Assembly: GCF_002878395.1 (NCBI RefSeq)
Contig: NW_025857900.1
Coordinates: forward strand, 187,660 to 251,659
Direction of reading: 5' to 3'
Origin: Capsicum annuum
Lineage: Eukaryota; Streptophyta; Magnoliopsida; Solanales; Solanaceae
Length of the DNA stretch: 64,000 nucleotides
Shown piece after piece: positions 23,037-34,554 of the stretch (positions within the stretch are counted from its first letter, which is position 1; each line of letters starts with the position of its first letter). Under the pieces are notes generated by a model. It made no database searches. It saw nothing but the letters and a program-made list of their open reading frames with translations, and was not told the DNA's origin. The translations under genes and the position numbers were made by a program.

Positions 23037-24230
23037 ATGCCTCCCAAGAAGAACAAAAGAAGAATAGGAAACCAGCACGCCCCTCAGCCCATCTAGGCAG
23101 ATCCTCTAGATGAGCATGTCCCTCACATAAAATTCAAAGCCGCGTTCACTACTCTAGCAAACTCCGTAGCAGAATAGAATGAATGACTAACTGCTATTTT
23201 CGCCAACCCGATGGCCAATACTGATGCAACTAGGATTTGGGATTCAACCAGATGAATACTCCTTCTTTTACGAGATCTAAGTCTGAAGAGGATCCATAGG
23301 AATTCTTAGATATGATTCAGAAGGTCACAAATGCTATGGGGGTGACATCTATTCAGAGTACTGAGGTGGCTGCATACCAGTTACAGGATGTAGCCCATAC
23401 TTGGTTTAAGCAGTGAAAGGTTGACAGGGGTGTAGATGCAGGGCCTGTATAATGGGAAGACTTTACCATAACTTTCTTCGATAGATTTTTCCTATTAGAG
23501 TTGAGAAAGGCTAAGGTGTTAGAGTTTATTAACTGGAGGTAGGGAAGCATGAGCGTGAGGGAGTATTCCCTTAAGTTTACTTATTTAGATCGATATGCTC
23601 CTCATGTGGTAGCTAATAACAGGTCCAAGATGAGTAAGTTTGTGTTTGGTATATCAGATAGTGTGGTCAAGAAGTGTAAGATATCAATGCTGATTAGTGA
23701 GATAGGCTTATCTAAGATGATGGTCCATGTTCAATAGATAAAAAAACAAAAGATTAAAGAGAATGAGAGAGGAAATAAGAGGGCTAGGGTAGGTAGTTTT
23801 AAACTCAGTCAGCCAAAGTCAAAGGGTGGTGACCTTCCTCAATTTCATCAGAGGTCTTCATCCCCAACTCCTTCTTCAACCAGTGCTCCTATACTTAAAT
23901 TCAGAAATGACAATAGGGATAGAGCACCAGGATCTAAGTCCCAAGTCATTGTTAGCAGTGCTTGTACAAGTTCTCTATGTCAAAAATGTAGTAGACACCA
24001 TCAGGGTAAGTGTAGAGAGGATAGTGATGTATTCTTTGGGTGTGGCAAGCCAGGCCATCAGATTTAGGAGTGTCGAGTAGTTGCTCAGAAAGGTAGGGAT
24101 GTGCGCCAACAGGGCCAGTTGTCAGTTCCAACTGATCGCCCAACTCAACAGCGTGAAATTTTCAGTGCCACCAGTGGTCAGCATCGGAATAGATTATATG
24201 TTATTCAGTCCCTCTAAGATCAGGAAAATT
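23037..24230 (+). pseudogene. Tekay-B gag (broken)
   Basis: Starts MPPKKNKRR at 23037, the counterpart of the Tekay-A start. The capsid region is better preserved than in Tekay-A: AYQLQDVAHTWFKQ (about 23376-23415) and REYSLKFTYLDRYAPHVV (about 23556-23610), within the clear stretch 23549-23737. The cysteine-rich tail is at 23966-24079, CQKCSRHHQGKC followed by FGCGKPGHQI-stop-EC, a CCHC knuckle whose first Cys is Phe. Stops at about 23092, 23416, 23540 and 24064 mostly fit CAG to TAG or similar changes. Confidence 0.87.
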
Positions 24231-24612
24231 CTCCTAATGTAGTTACTGGTACGTTGCAGGTTTTTCACTTACAAGTTTATGCCTTACTAGACCCTAGTGC
24301 TTCTCTTTTTTTTGTAACTCCATATATAGCCATAAATTTAGGAGTCAGTCTCAAAACTCTAGTAGATCCCTTTTCAGTGTCTACCCCAGTAGGTGTTTCC
24401 ATTGTAGCTAGATAGGTATACAGGAACTGTTCGATCACAATATCTCAGAAAGTTATTTCAGTTAATCCCATAGAGTTAGACATGATAAATTTTGACATTA
24501 TTCTCAACATAAATTGGCTCCACTTATGTTATGCCTCAGTTGATTGTAACAATAGAATAGTTCATTTTTAATTCCCAAATGAACCAGTCCTTGAATAGAG
24601 GGGTAGTACCAC
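24231..24612 (+). pseudogene. Tekay-B protease (broken, cut by NA-C)
   Basis: ALLDPSASLFFV (about 24286-24321) occupies the position of the retropepsin active site, but D-S/T-G has become D-P-S. A C-terminal segment with CNNRIVHF and NEPVLE follows. The frame is interrupted at 24612 by NA-C and resumes at 28130. Confidence 0.82.
24608..24612 (+). repeat. NA-C target site duplication, left copy
   Basis: ACCAC, matched by ACCAT at 28125-28129 (one mismatch). Excising NA-C plus one copy rejoins the pol frame. Confidence 0.8.
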
Positions 24613-25193
24613 TGATACGGGTTAAAGAGGCCTCTTAGTACTCGAGGACATGAAGCGTGAGTAAAACCCTAAGCTTGTGGTGCTGGCCATCCAAGGAACA
24701 AGCTTTAAAGTGTTAAGAACAAGTCCCAGTACTCCAAAACTATTCAAGGAGTACACTACAAGGCCGCCCCTTTGCTTAGGCTCATTAAGGGACTTATGGT
24801 CATTTTTGTAATAAGTGTTGCCCTAGTCTATAAATAGAAATTTTAGGTTATTTTGTCATTTAGTCTTTGATGATATATTTTGTAAACTCTGTGAGAGTGT
24901 CTTTCAAGGTGGATATCCTTGTGGCAAGTGTGGACATCACTTGTGTTGATAATAACTTTAGAAATTGTAGTTGCTTCGGAATCCAATTCCCTTGAGATCC
25001 CATAAGAGTTTAGGTGTTTAATAATACTTGTTGTATGTGTTTTGTTGTTTAATATACATCTTAGTTCTTAAACTTGCAGTATTTCATGTCTCACTATCTA
25101 TCCTTTTAGTTATTGTCATCTTGTATCCATTTGTTTTGCTTGTTCTTATCACGTTGTGGACTATTTTGTGATTTTGTGGGATGTTTTGTATCA
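24613..25193 (+). repeat. NA-C 5' LTR
   Basis: 581 bp, TGATACGGG...TTTTGTATCA, aligned with 27544-28124. It contains a clear TATA box, TCTATAAATAGA, at 24827-24838. Confidence 0.9.
24827..24838 (+). promoter_or_regulatory. TATA box of NA-C LTR
   Basis: TCTATAAATAGA, a canonical plant TATA box, also kept at about 27758-27769 in the other LTR. Confidence 0.75.
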
Positions 25194-25195
25194 TT

Positions 25196-25208
25196 TTGTA
25201 TCAAAGAA
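25196..25208 (+). promoter_or_regulatory. Degenerate primer binding site, NA-C
   Basis: TTGTATCAAAGAA, just after the LTR, resembling the iMet primer site TGGTATCAGAGCC at most positions. Confidence 0.5.
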
Positions 25209-26521
25209 ATCATTGATTTTGTTCCCATGATATAAATCTTAGGCTTGTTCACTCAAAAAAATTTTAAAAAAAGTTGTTGAAAATCTAAAAAACTCAAAAA
25301 TAGTAATCTTATCTATGTTTTTTTGCTTAGGCCGAAATTTGAAGCCTAATTTTCTTGTGATTTTTGTGTGTTTTTTGTGTTTTAGTGTTATATCTTTGTT
25401 TCCTAACATTAGAAAAGGTGTCCAAGGTCGAAAATCTCACAAAAAGAAGTTATTCCATGGGTTTGGTGTCTTGGCCAAAGTGGTATTGTTGTTTGGCCGA
25501 ATTTGTGTCTAGATTTAGGTGTTGTTTTGACTGTCTTTGTTGTTTCTTGTGTTGGTTTTCTTTCTCTCTAACACTACTTGAGTCTTACCCAAGTTCTTGA
25601 GCCAAAAAAATTTAAGTTGTTGTGGGAAGAGTGGACGGTTTTGTTGTTGTTGTTGGAGTTCTTGTGTTGTGTTGAAGAAGTCTTATAAAAGGTTTTTGTT
25701 TGATCCTAATTCAAAGGGAAGAGAGTATGGGTTCTTTTTAGTCTTGAAACAACTTTAAAGACATTATAAAAGGGTAAAAAGAACAAAATACCTCCCAAAA
25801 GTCTTCACACCAAAAGAGGGTAAATTTATTTTTCTACACCAGCTAAAGGAGGAAAAAGGGACAAGACCTCCAAAAGGTTGTCTTGTCATTTTGGTGCAAG
25901 TAGGTGAAAGACTTTATGAGTCCTTAAAATGGATTCTATACCTTGTTTTTCCCATACATTGGCCGAAATTCTCCTTTCCATACATGAAATTGAACAACTA
26001 GTTTCTTGAAACAAAAAATTTTCAACTTCAACCACATTCCAATGTCCAATAGTTAAGTTCCACATCATCAAAGAGCTCGAGAACATTGGATATTCTAGTT
26101 TCACTTTCCTATTTCCATTAGTTTCAATTATTTTGATTCTCATGCTAATTAGCAAAACTAGTAAATACCTACTAGGCTGTAAATTAGTTTTTGAGTACGC
26201 ATTCTTTCGTATTAAGCATTGTATTGTGTTCTTTTCTCATTTTTAAGTCATAGTATTTTATTTAGTCCAAAGTTCGAACAGTATTTCTTGAGTTGTTTCA
26301 ACAAGAATCTACTCTAACCTCGAGCCACAATTGGTACCAAGTAACCTCATTGGAGTATAAGCGAGCTATCAATACGTGTGAGGCCAATAGAGTAAATACT
26401 TCAAAAGTGTGAGCTTGAGAGATTGTGGACTATTTTGAGATGAATTGTGGACTGATTTTTCCAAACCTTTAATGTGTTTGAAGTTTTTGTGTTGTTTTTT
26501 TAGTAGTTCTGGATAGGTACA

Positions 26522-27033
26522 ATGGCAGATGAAGGTGAAATGCCTAGTTAGTTAAAATCCACTATGGTAAAGCTTGATGTCATGGATAGCCGCTTGGGAT
26601 ATTTTGAAGGGAAATGAAGAGAATGGAAGGACAAATGGAAAGAATTAAAAGAATAATGGATAGAATGGAAGGACGAATAGAAAGGACAGAAAGCTCTATT
26701 TGCCAGAAGTTGGATAACTTGATAGAGCATCCAAGATTTCCTAATCCAATTCCCGTGAGTGGCCAAGCTCAACATGAGCTACTAGGTCATCAAACTAACT
26801 CTTGCACTCTAGTGAATAAGGATAATAACCAACTAAGTGTGAATGATAGTTTATCTTTAGGTGAGCTGAATATGCCTTTATTTTGTGATGATAATGTACA
26901 ACTTGAGATTGTGGATACACTAGTTGATCCACCTAGTGTTGAAGCCATTGTGGCAAGTAATAGTACATTGTCTTATGGAAGTCATGAAGACCAACTTATG
27001 TATGAAAATGGTGATGTTGAACATGTTGGCTGA
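26522..27033 (+). pseudogene. NA-C gag-like coiled-coil reading frame
   Basis: Begins MADEGEMPS at 26522, meets a stop at codon 10 and a shift near 26610, then stays open to 27033. Residues encoded at 26614-26700 (repeats of the type RMEG.(M/I)ER) have a heptad-like pattern expected of a coiled coil; the C-terminal half is acidic and polar. I see no zinc knuckle or enzyme motif. Its place near the middle of the element suggests a shortened gag, but I cannot tie it to a named family. Further open pieces at 27129-27356 may be its decayed continuation. Confidence 0.5.
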
Positions 27034-27532
27034 TTGACTAAGAATGACCCTCTAGTTGTTTTTGTTGTATATCATGCGAGTATAGAGGGAATATTTGATC
27101 ATAATTGTAGTAGTATTGTGGTAATGAATTGTGTCCCCAACCCATTCCCATGATACTCCACCAATTTAACCCCGGTGATCATTTGAAATACAGTGAAGAT
27201 GTCTTTTGGAATGACTTGAATGTGCATAGAATGTATGGTTTTCCTATATCAACTTTCAAGCCTATTTGTTGTTCCAAGAAGAGTCTAAGTTTTCCACTTG
27301 ATATGCAAATCTTGTTCCTTGTTTCTTGTCATACTTATGTCGGGTACCTAATTTAATCTCTTGGGAGGGTATTTGGGAAAGAGGGATATTTGGTTGTATG
27401 TTAAGTTTGAGCCACCTTAGAAAGATGCTATGATTGATTTCACTAATCCTAATCCTCATACCTTGAGGAACTTGTTATCTTGTCCTTCCTATTGCTTTTC
27501 AAGGTTCAGATTCAAGGATAAATCCATTCTAT

Positions 27533-27543
27533 GAAGAGGAGGA
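27533..27543 (+). promoter_or_regulatory. Polypurine tract, NA-C
   Basis: GAAGAGGAGGA directly abuts the right LTR. Confidence 0.8.
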
Positions 27544-28124
27544 GGATAGGGTCAAAGAGGCATCTTAGCACTCGAGGACAAGAAGATGTGAGTGAAGACC
27601 CGGGCTTATGGGGCTTCCTATCCAAGAAATAAGCTTTGAAGTGTTGAGAACAAGTCCCAACACTCCAAAACCGTCCAAGGAGTACACTAAAAGGCCTCCC
27701 CTTTGTTTGGTCTCATTAAGGGCCTTTTGGTCATTTTTGTAATAAGTCTTGCCCTAGTCTATAAATAGAACATTTAGGTGATTTTTTCTTTTAGACTTTG
27801 ATGATATATTTGGTAAACTCTTTTAGAGTGTCTTACAGGGTGGAATTCTTGTGGCAAGTGAGGACATCACTTTTGTTGATAACAACCTTATAAATGGTGG
27901 TTGCTTGGGAATCCAATTCCTTTGAGGTCCCGTAAGAGTATAGGTGTTTAATATTAGTTGTTGTTTGTGTTTTGGTGTTTAATATACACCTTATTGCTTA
28001 AACCTGTAGTATTTCATGTCTCACTATCTATCTTTTTAGTTATTGTCATCTTGTATCCTGTTGTGTTGCTTGTTCTTCTCACGTTGTGGACTGTTTTGTG
28101 TGTTTTAGGGCTGTTTTGGTATCA
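27544..28124 (+). repeat. NA-C 3' LTR
   Basis: 581 bp, GGATAGGGTC...TTTTGGTATCA, homologous to the left LTR; its first bases have decayed from TGATAC. Confidence 0.9.
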
Positions 28125-28129
28125 ACCAT

Positions 28130-29405
28130 AGCTCTTAGGGGTCAGTTCATTTTGTACCTTAGAGCGAGAAAGATGAATTCGAAGGGGTGTATTTACCATC
28201 TTGTGCGAGTCAAAGAATCTAACTCAGAAACTTCAACTCTTGAATCAGTTCCAGTAGTAAATGAATTCTTAGATGTATTTCCAGAAAATCTTCTCGGAGT
28301 TCCTCCCAAAAGGGAAATCAACTTTGAAATAGAACTTCTTCCAAATACTCATCCCATAACTATTTCACCATATAGAATGGCTCCAGTAGAACTCAAGGAG
28401 TTAAAAGAATAGTTAAAGGATCTCTTAGATAAGGGATTCATCAGATCCAGTGTCTCCCCGTGGGGTGCACCTATTCTATTTGTTCATAATAAAGATGGTT
28501 CTACCAAAATATGAATAGACTACCATCAGTTAAAAAAAGTCACAGTCAAGAATAGACGTCTACTTCTTAGAATCGATGACTTGTTTGATCAACTTTAGGT
28601 TGCCAGCTATTTTTGAAAGATAGACCTCAGATCAGGCTATCATCAGCTTAGAGTCAAGGACCTTGACATTCCAAAAATAGCTAACAAACCCGATATGGTC
28701 ACTTTGAGTTTCTAGTTATGTCCTTTGGTCTCACAAATGCCCCAGCAGCCTTCATAGACTTGATGAACTGAGTGTTCAAGCAGTACTTAGACATGTTTGT
28801 CATAGTCTTCATTGATGACATTCTTATTTACTCCCGTAGTGAAACTGATCATGCAGACCATCTCAAAATAGTGTTACAAACTCTCAGAATAGTGTTATTC
28901 GCTAAATTTAGTAAGTGTGAATTTTCGCTAAGATCAGTAGCTTTCCTTGGCCATATTATTTTTTGTGATGGCATTGTAGTTGATCCTCAAAAGACTGAGG
29001 TGGTGAGAAACTATTACCGTCGGTATGTTGAAGGATTTTCTTCTATTGCATCCCCCATGTCCCGATTGACTAAGAAGAAAGTTAAGTTTCAGTGGTCAGA
29101 TTTCTGCGAGAAGAGTTTTCAGTAGTTGAAGACTTGACTCACCTCAACCCCAGTTCTTACCTTGCCAGATAGTTCAGATGGGTTTGTTGTGTACTGTGAT
29201 GCATCTAGAGTAGGTTTGGGTTATGTCTTCATGTAGAGAGGTAACTTCATAGCATATGCCTCCAGATAACTTAAACCCATGAGAAGAATTATTAGACTAA
29301 TGATCTTGAGTTAGCAGCAGTAGTATTTGCCTTACAGATTTGGAGGCATTACTTGTATAGGGTGCACGTTGACGTGTTCACTGACCATAAGATCCTGCAG
29401 TATGT
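28130..29405 (+). pseudogene. Tekay-B reverse transcriptase and start of RNase H (broken)
   Basis: The pol frame resumes right after NA-C, with SKGCIYHLVRV near 28176. The segment to 28412 is open and holds the RT N-terminal region (PPKREINFEIELLP, then ISPYRMAPVELKEL). [12 protein letters not shown] follows at about 28450 and DLRSGYHQLRV at about 28625. The catalytic box [10 protein letters not shown] is intact at about 28808-28837. A deletion after VVRN (about 29010) removes the conserved stretch before YYRRYVEGF. RNase H begins with FVVYCDASRVGLGYV (about 29182-29226) and is cut at 29405 by the CACTA element. Confidence 0.92.
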
Positions 29406-29451
29406 CACTACAAAAAATGGGTGATATTGCGGGGGTTATTTTAACCACTGC
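29406..29451 (+). repeat. CACTA left terminal inverted repeat
   Basis: CACTACAAAAAA, then a partly conserved GGGGGTTATTTTAA stretch matching the complement of the right end (GGGGTTAATTTAA). Confidence 0.9.
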
Positions 29452-31717
29452 AAAATTATATGAAATGCGGGGTAAAAAATTTACTGCTTAAATATATGAA
29501 GTTGAAACCCACGCTATAAATTGCGAGGTTTTTAAACCCCCGTTATATACCAAAAAATAGTCAATGCTTATTTTTCCATAAAAAAACATAAATTTTCAGG
29601 GGTTTTAGACCCCAGCTATAATCGAAAAAAAACCTTAACATTTTCCCTCTTTTTTATCGCTATTATTTCCCCCCGCTATTATTTTCCCTCACTTTCCCAA
29701 TTATATTGACCCTCTCATTTTCTCTCTTACTTTCTCTCTCTCATTTCCCAAATTAGTAGGCAACCATTTCATTTGGTAGGCAAAAATTAGTCATTGAGGT
29801 TGCAATAACCATAGATTCATGGTAAATCCCCACTGATTATTCTCGTTTTTACACAATTTCTGTAAACTAAACTTGAATTGACATCTTCTTTTGTAAGTTA
29901 AATTAGGGTTATTTGAGTTTATTCATGTTTTGAGTAGATGTTTTAAGCTTGTTTTAGTGTTTATTTATATTGAAACTTGTTGTATTTTGTGGTTGAATGA
30001 GGGATTCTTTTTTCCGGAAGAAATGTTTAAGCTAATGTTTCAAGCTAATTTGTTTTTGAGAAATCCCGGGCTTGTTAGAGTTAGAAAGTAACGTGCTAAT
30101 AGATTATGTTTCCTTTGTTTTGATATTTGCTTATAGTCTTTGGGTATTCAATTTGATTAAGGGACATATGATATAATTGAATTTCTTAAAGATAAGAACC
30201 CAAATTCGGATGAACATGTTGAGGTGTAGATAAAAAGTTCATGTTTTCTTGTATTTGGTTTTCTGGTTGTCCGTAGCTTCACCTGCATAATCCTTTAAGA
30301 GAATTTCACCAATGTTGTAAAATCTTATTAGGGGACAACAATATGTATAAATTACTCTCTCCTCAACTCCATTCCATTCACAAAGTTTTAGGTGTTCTTT
30401 AATAACCCGTAGTAGATTCACATAGTTCTGTAGGTATTAATTATTCTCTTCAAGTATACTCAATTTAAAGAGTTTGGATGTTCTTTAATGCTTAGTAGAA
30501 ATTGTGAAACTAAAATAATATGACCAATAAAGTCTCTTGGGATTGAGGTGTACTTGTTGATATCATTATTTTTGTAGAGTAATGTTCATCACTTTCAAGA
30601 ATGTGAAGAGCTACAGAACCTCAATGTTACATTAGGATTAGATTTAATTTATAATGGAGGTTAGATTAGTTATTGATTGTCCATAGATTAGTAAGAGCCT
30701 TAGCTAGTGTTTTCCAGTACCATAGGGGCAATTCTCAATTTTTTTATAATCAGAAGTCACAGTACAGTTGTTACCAAAATCATAAGGAGGTTGTTGTAAC
30801 TAGGACTTAAGATGAGATACAAGGGACACATGATATTTTTGCGTCATTCTTAGTGGTTGGTTCTAATCTGTGAGTTAAGGGGCCATGTGACAGTGAAGTC
30901 ATGACGGAATCTAAAAAATTCAAATTCACATGATCGTATGCCTTTTCAAGGTCAATTTTGCACAAAACACTTAGTACTCTTTTCTTTCTCCTAGAATCCA
31001 CCACTAAGATGTTTGCATGAAACATCTTCTTTCCTCTCATTTAATAATGTCCAACCAAAAGCAAACAGTAACAACTTTCTAGTATTTCCTTAGTTCCCTT
31101 GGTACTGGGTTTCCTTCCTATATTTTGGAATGTTTGGCCACTGTTAGGCATAGTCAAGTGGAGATCTTAGAGGTTAAGGAAAGTAATCCTCAATTGATTA
31201 GCCATCGTATAGTGAAAAAACAAGTGTGTCATAGTATTTTCCCTCTTACTACTCATGTGGCATCTCTTAGCACAGAGTGTAAGGCTACTTTATGAATATT
31301 GATTCCTATCCAATGTCATTAATACTTCCCCAAATGCTATTAAGTATTCAACCAATAGGGTGGCTGCTATTCAACTAATAGTATTCCACTGAAACCGTCC
31401 TCTGTTCTTTTTATGTCTTCTATCAACTGGTCCAACTTGGGTTTGGCATTTTACCCAACCTCTCGCGCTTATTCAATAACCATATTACCCAGTCATTACC
31501 TCAGTCCTTGTGTCCCAATATTATAGTCAACTATGAAGCTCTTATGTTGTTTGTAATTGTGTATTTTAATCTTACAGCCAACAAACAATTTCTAGCTACC
31601 CCATACCAGCATGACAATGCCTCTATCCCTACTATTTTCATAGATATTGTGGTAGATTCATACTTTTTCTTTATGAAATATTCTAGGGGATATTTTGCAT
31701 TTTCATCAAATTCTTCA
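29452..31717 (+). other. CACTA left subterminal and 5' region
   Basis: 29452-29690 contains subterminal repeats built on GGGGTTTTTAAACCCC-like near-palindromes with CGCTATA or GTTATA units. From 29700 to 31717 there is AT-rich leader or intron-like sequence. Apart from the antisense LINE piece I recognise nothing in it; the short minus frame 30239-30421 has no known resemblance. Confidence 0.6.
30860..31035 (-). pseudogene. LINE reverse transcriptase fragment, antisense in CACTA
   Basis: The minus strand reads MFHANILVVDSRRKK and VLCKIDLEKAYDHVNLNFL, matching the core of plant L1-type LINE RT: an ANE.VD.R segment, then the catalytic-region motif D.EKAYDHVNW, with the final W replaced by L. 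Only about 55 codons are convincing, in a frame open from 31040 to 30807. No endonuclease domain or other RT motifs adjoin it. It was either captured by the CACTA element or is the stub of a LINE that inserted there. Confidence 0.72.
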
Positions 31718-34057
31718 ATGAATAGATCTTGGATTGGAATGTCAAGAAACACACCAGAGTATTTGCTTGGTTTGAATCGGTTTCTAGATTTTTCATTTAC
31801 CAATGGAACTATAGGATATAAATAAAGTGTCCATGTCCTATATGTGGTTTTACAAAGTGAAAAATAAAAAATGTGGTGTTTCACTATTTGATGGACAAGG
31901 ATTTCCCTCAACATTACGTCACTTGGGTTATGGATGGGGAAATGAATGTTTTACCTAATTCTAGAAACATAGAGGTCACTCAAGATGCACAACCTTTTGA
32001 AAATCCTATTGAATTTTTTATTAATGAAGCATTCTGGGGTTTAAGGCATGAGGGTGTCGATGTAGGTCCATCACAAGAAGCAGGAGAAGAAGAAATTTTA
32101 CATGATTTATCTGATTCAAATAAAAAAGATTATTTTGAATTACTTAAGGGTGGAAGTGAAGATTTGTATGAAGGATCCAAGTACTCAAATTTGGATGTTT
32201 TACTAAAGCTTTATCACATCAAGTGCTTATCTAGGGTAAGTGGTAAGGGAATAACTGTGGTACTAGATCTACTCAGGGATGCATTTAAATTTGGAAAGAT
32301 CCCTATATCTTTTTATGAGGCTAAGAAAACCGTCAACAAGTTGTGTCTTGATTATATAAAGATAGATGCTTTCCCAAATAATTGTATGTTGTACTGGGAA
32401 GATGATATTAATACAGAATCATATAAGCATTATCACACTTCAAGATAGAAGCCTGAGAATGATAGCGATCTTAATCATGAACCTAGTACAACTAAGAAAC
32501 AAAAGAAAAAGCAAAATAAGAAGCAAAATAAGCCTGCCAAAGTTTTGCGCTACTTTCCATTAAAACCAAGATTACAAAGATTATTTATGTGCTCTAAAAT
32601 TACAGATCATATGAGATGGCATGGAAAATATGGGAGCTTAAGGCACCCTTGAGATGGTGAAGCATGGAAAAAGCTTGATGCAAATTATCCTGAATTTGTT
32701 TTTGATCCTCTAAATGTTCGATTAGGACTAGCTACTGATGGTTTTAATCCTTTTAGAACAATGAGTACTAACTGTAGCATTTGGTTGGTGGTTTTGTTTC
32801 CATACAATCTTCCTCCTTGGTTGTGTATGAAGCAATTAAATTTTATCCTCCCAATGATCATTCCATGTCTACATATAGTAAGGAATAACATAGATGTATA
32901 TCTATAACCACTTATTAAGGATTGAATGAGTTGTGGAGTGAAGGTGTGGATACTTTTGATTCATTAAAGAATGAAATGTTCAAAATATGAGCAGCTCTTA
33001 TTTGGATAGTTAGTGATTTTCCTGGACTTGAAATCTTATCAGGTTGGAACGCACATACTGGTCTTGCATGTCCTTCTTGTAATTTGATGCAGAAACTTGT
33101 CGACTTCATCATAGAAGAAAGTGGTGTTTTATTGGCCACCGTCGATTCTTATGAAGAAATCATTAATTTAGCCTAATGGGACTTTGTTTTGATGGAAATT
33201 TCTAAATATGGTGCCTTTATAGTGAATTTAGACATTACATCAAAAGAAGTACAAGAGGTCATAGACTTTCAGCAACAGAGGCAGAGAGAAAAGTTAGTAA
33301 AGAGGTCCCTAATTGGTTTCCTAAGAGAGTGAATGAATGACATTAAAATATTTATTTTCGTATAACTTTTTTATATCAACTTAAAATTTCTAATATAAAT
33401 GTTTCATATATTTAGATTATGAATCCAGATATAGCAGATACTATCTCTGATGAGATGAAGTTCTTATCACAAGGCCTAGCCCGAGATGCAAGAAGATTCA
33501 ATAATTATAACATTAGTGGATTCAAATTTCAAACTTTATCTAGAGAAGAAGGATTAAAAACACAAAATAGTGGAGTTTTTCTTGTCTCTGACACTTCTTG
33601 TGTTGCATCTAGTGCAGATAGACATGCAACACAAGAAGACCTGTCATAGTATAGAAAGTTGAAAGACATTATTGAGCTTAATTATTATGGAAAATTTAGA
33701 GTTGTTCTTGTCAAATGTCAGTGAGATGACACTACTCGGAACAGAGGGTTCAAAATAGATTCTTAGAAGTTTAATTATGTTAACTTTTCCAAATTAATTC
33801 ATACCAGTGATCGTGTGGAGGATGATTCGTATATTGAAGAATCACAAGCTAATATAGTCTACTATGTTAATGATTAAAATGATAAAGAATGGAGTGTGGC
33901 TGTACATCTAAAGCCAAGAGATTTGTTTGACCTAGGAGTGATTGATGAAAAGAAAATATACGAGAATGAGCCATACCAACAACAAGAATTTGGACAATTT
34001 TTTGATGTTGATTATGAGAATATCCAAATTTCAATAGAGGAGCATATGACTGAATAG
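31718..34057 (+). pseudogene. CACTA TNP2-like transposase (broken, middle missing)
   Basis: The start ATG at 31718 gives MNRSWIG, then a TPEYLLGLNRFLDF segment, the usual TNP2 N-terminus; a stop at 31823 and a shift follow. 31873-32448 is open for 191 codons with VLLKLYHIKC, EAKKTVNKLCLDYIKID and CMLYWEDD. It continues with KPAKVLRYFPLKPRLQRLF, GLATDGFNPF, PYNLPPWLCMKQ and, near 33060, GLACPSCNL, all of the Transposase_21 type. After about 33140 the remaining catalytic part and the DUF4218 region are absent. 33419-34057 then encodes the DUF4216-type end (LKDIIELNYYGKFRVVLVKC, VNFSKLIHT, LKPRDLFDLG), with the stop at 34055. CACTA transposase cuts and joins the element ends; this copy cannot. 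Confidence 0.93.
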
Positions 34058-34456
34058 ATATATCATAATTTTTTAGTTTCCTCTGGTACTTTCTTTTTCT
34101 TGCTTGATTAGTGTTTTTTTCCAAAATTTACTATCTTTTGGCTTAGAAAGTTATAACTATAGTAATTTCTCTCTATTTTTTTGCTATGTGAGGACTTGAA
34201 TATGCATAGTGAAGTAACTAAAACTTTTGCTATACGAGAGTTTTTTCTTTTTCTGGTTTACCTATCCATCTCCAGCTATGTTGCTCGAACTCTTCAAAAA
34301 TGTGAAACCATGACCATACTAATACAATAATTATAGAAACCTTAGAAACCATGACCATACTAATACAATATGCACATCTCTGATAAGGCCTCGATCTTAA
34401 AAATTGTTATATCTGCCACGTCATTGAATTATTTACAATAATATTGCTGACATCTG

Positions 34457-34554
34457 AGGATTTTATGAATAACACTCTTCTGATACCTTCTTATTTCGAG
34501 TCACATCTGTCCTGTTCTATGAACTGAATTAACTTTAGCTGAACTGCTCAGGCT
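34457..34554 (+). repeat. 98-bp direct repeat, copy 1
   Basis: From AGGATTTTATGAATAACACT to CAGGCT; the second copy is at 36104-36201, with about ten differences. Confidence 0.85.

Larger units (their letters stand above)
24613..28124 (+). mobile_element. NA-C: non-autonomous LTR retrotransposon nested in Tekay-B
   Basis: Two 581-bp direct repeats flank a 2350-bp interior. The LTR termini form an inverted repeat, TGATAC...GTATCA. The interior has a degenerate iMet-like primer site just after the left LTR, a polypurine tract just before the right LTR, and only a short gag-like reading frame. There is no protease, RT or integrase motif on either strand. Mobilisation would have needed enzymes from another element. 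It falls between TRIM and LARD in size. Confidence 0.88.

Noticed and set aside
25315..25600. Cys/Phe-rich small protein in NA-C
   Set aside because: T-rich leader sequence gives overlapping frames rich in Phe, Cys and Leu; no conserved pattern is visible.
31531..31914. 127-codon minus-strand open frame as a gene
   Set aside because: It is antisense to the TNP2-like N-terminus, whose plus-strand residues match a known family.
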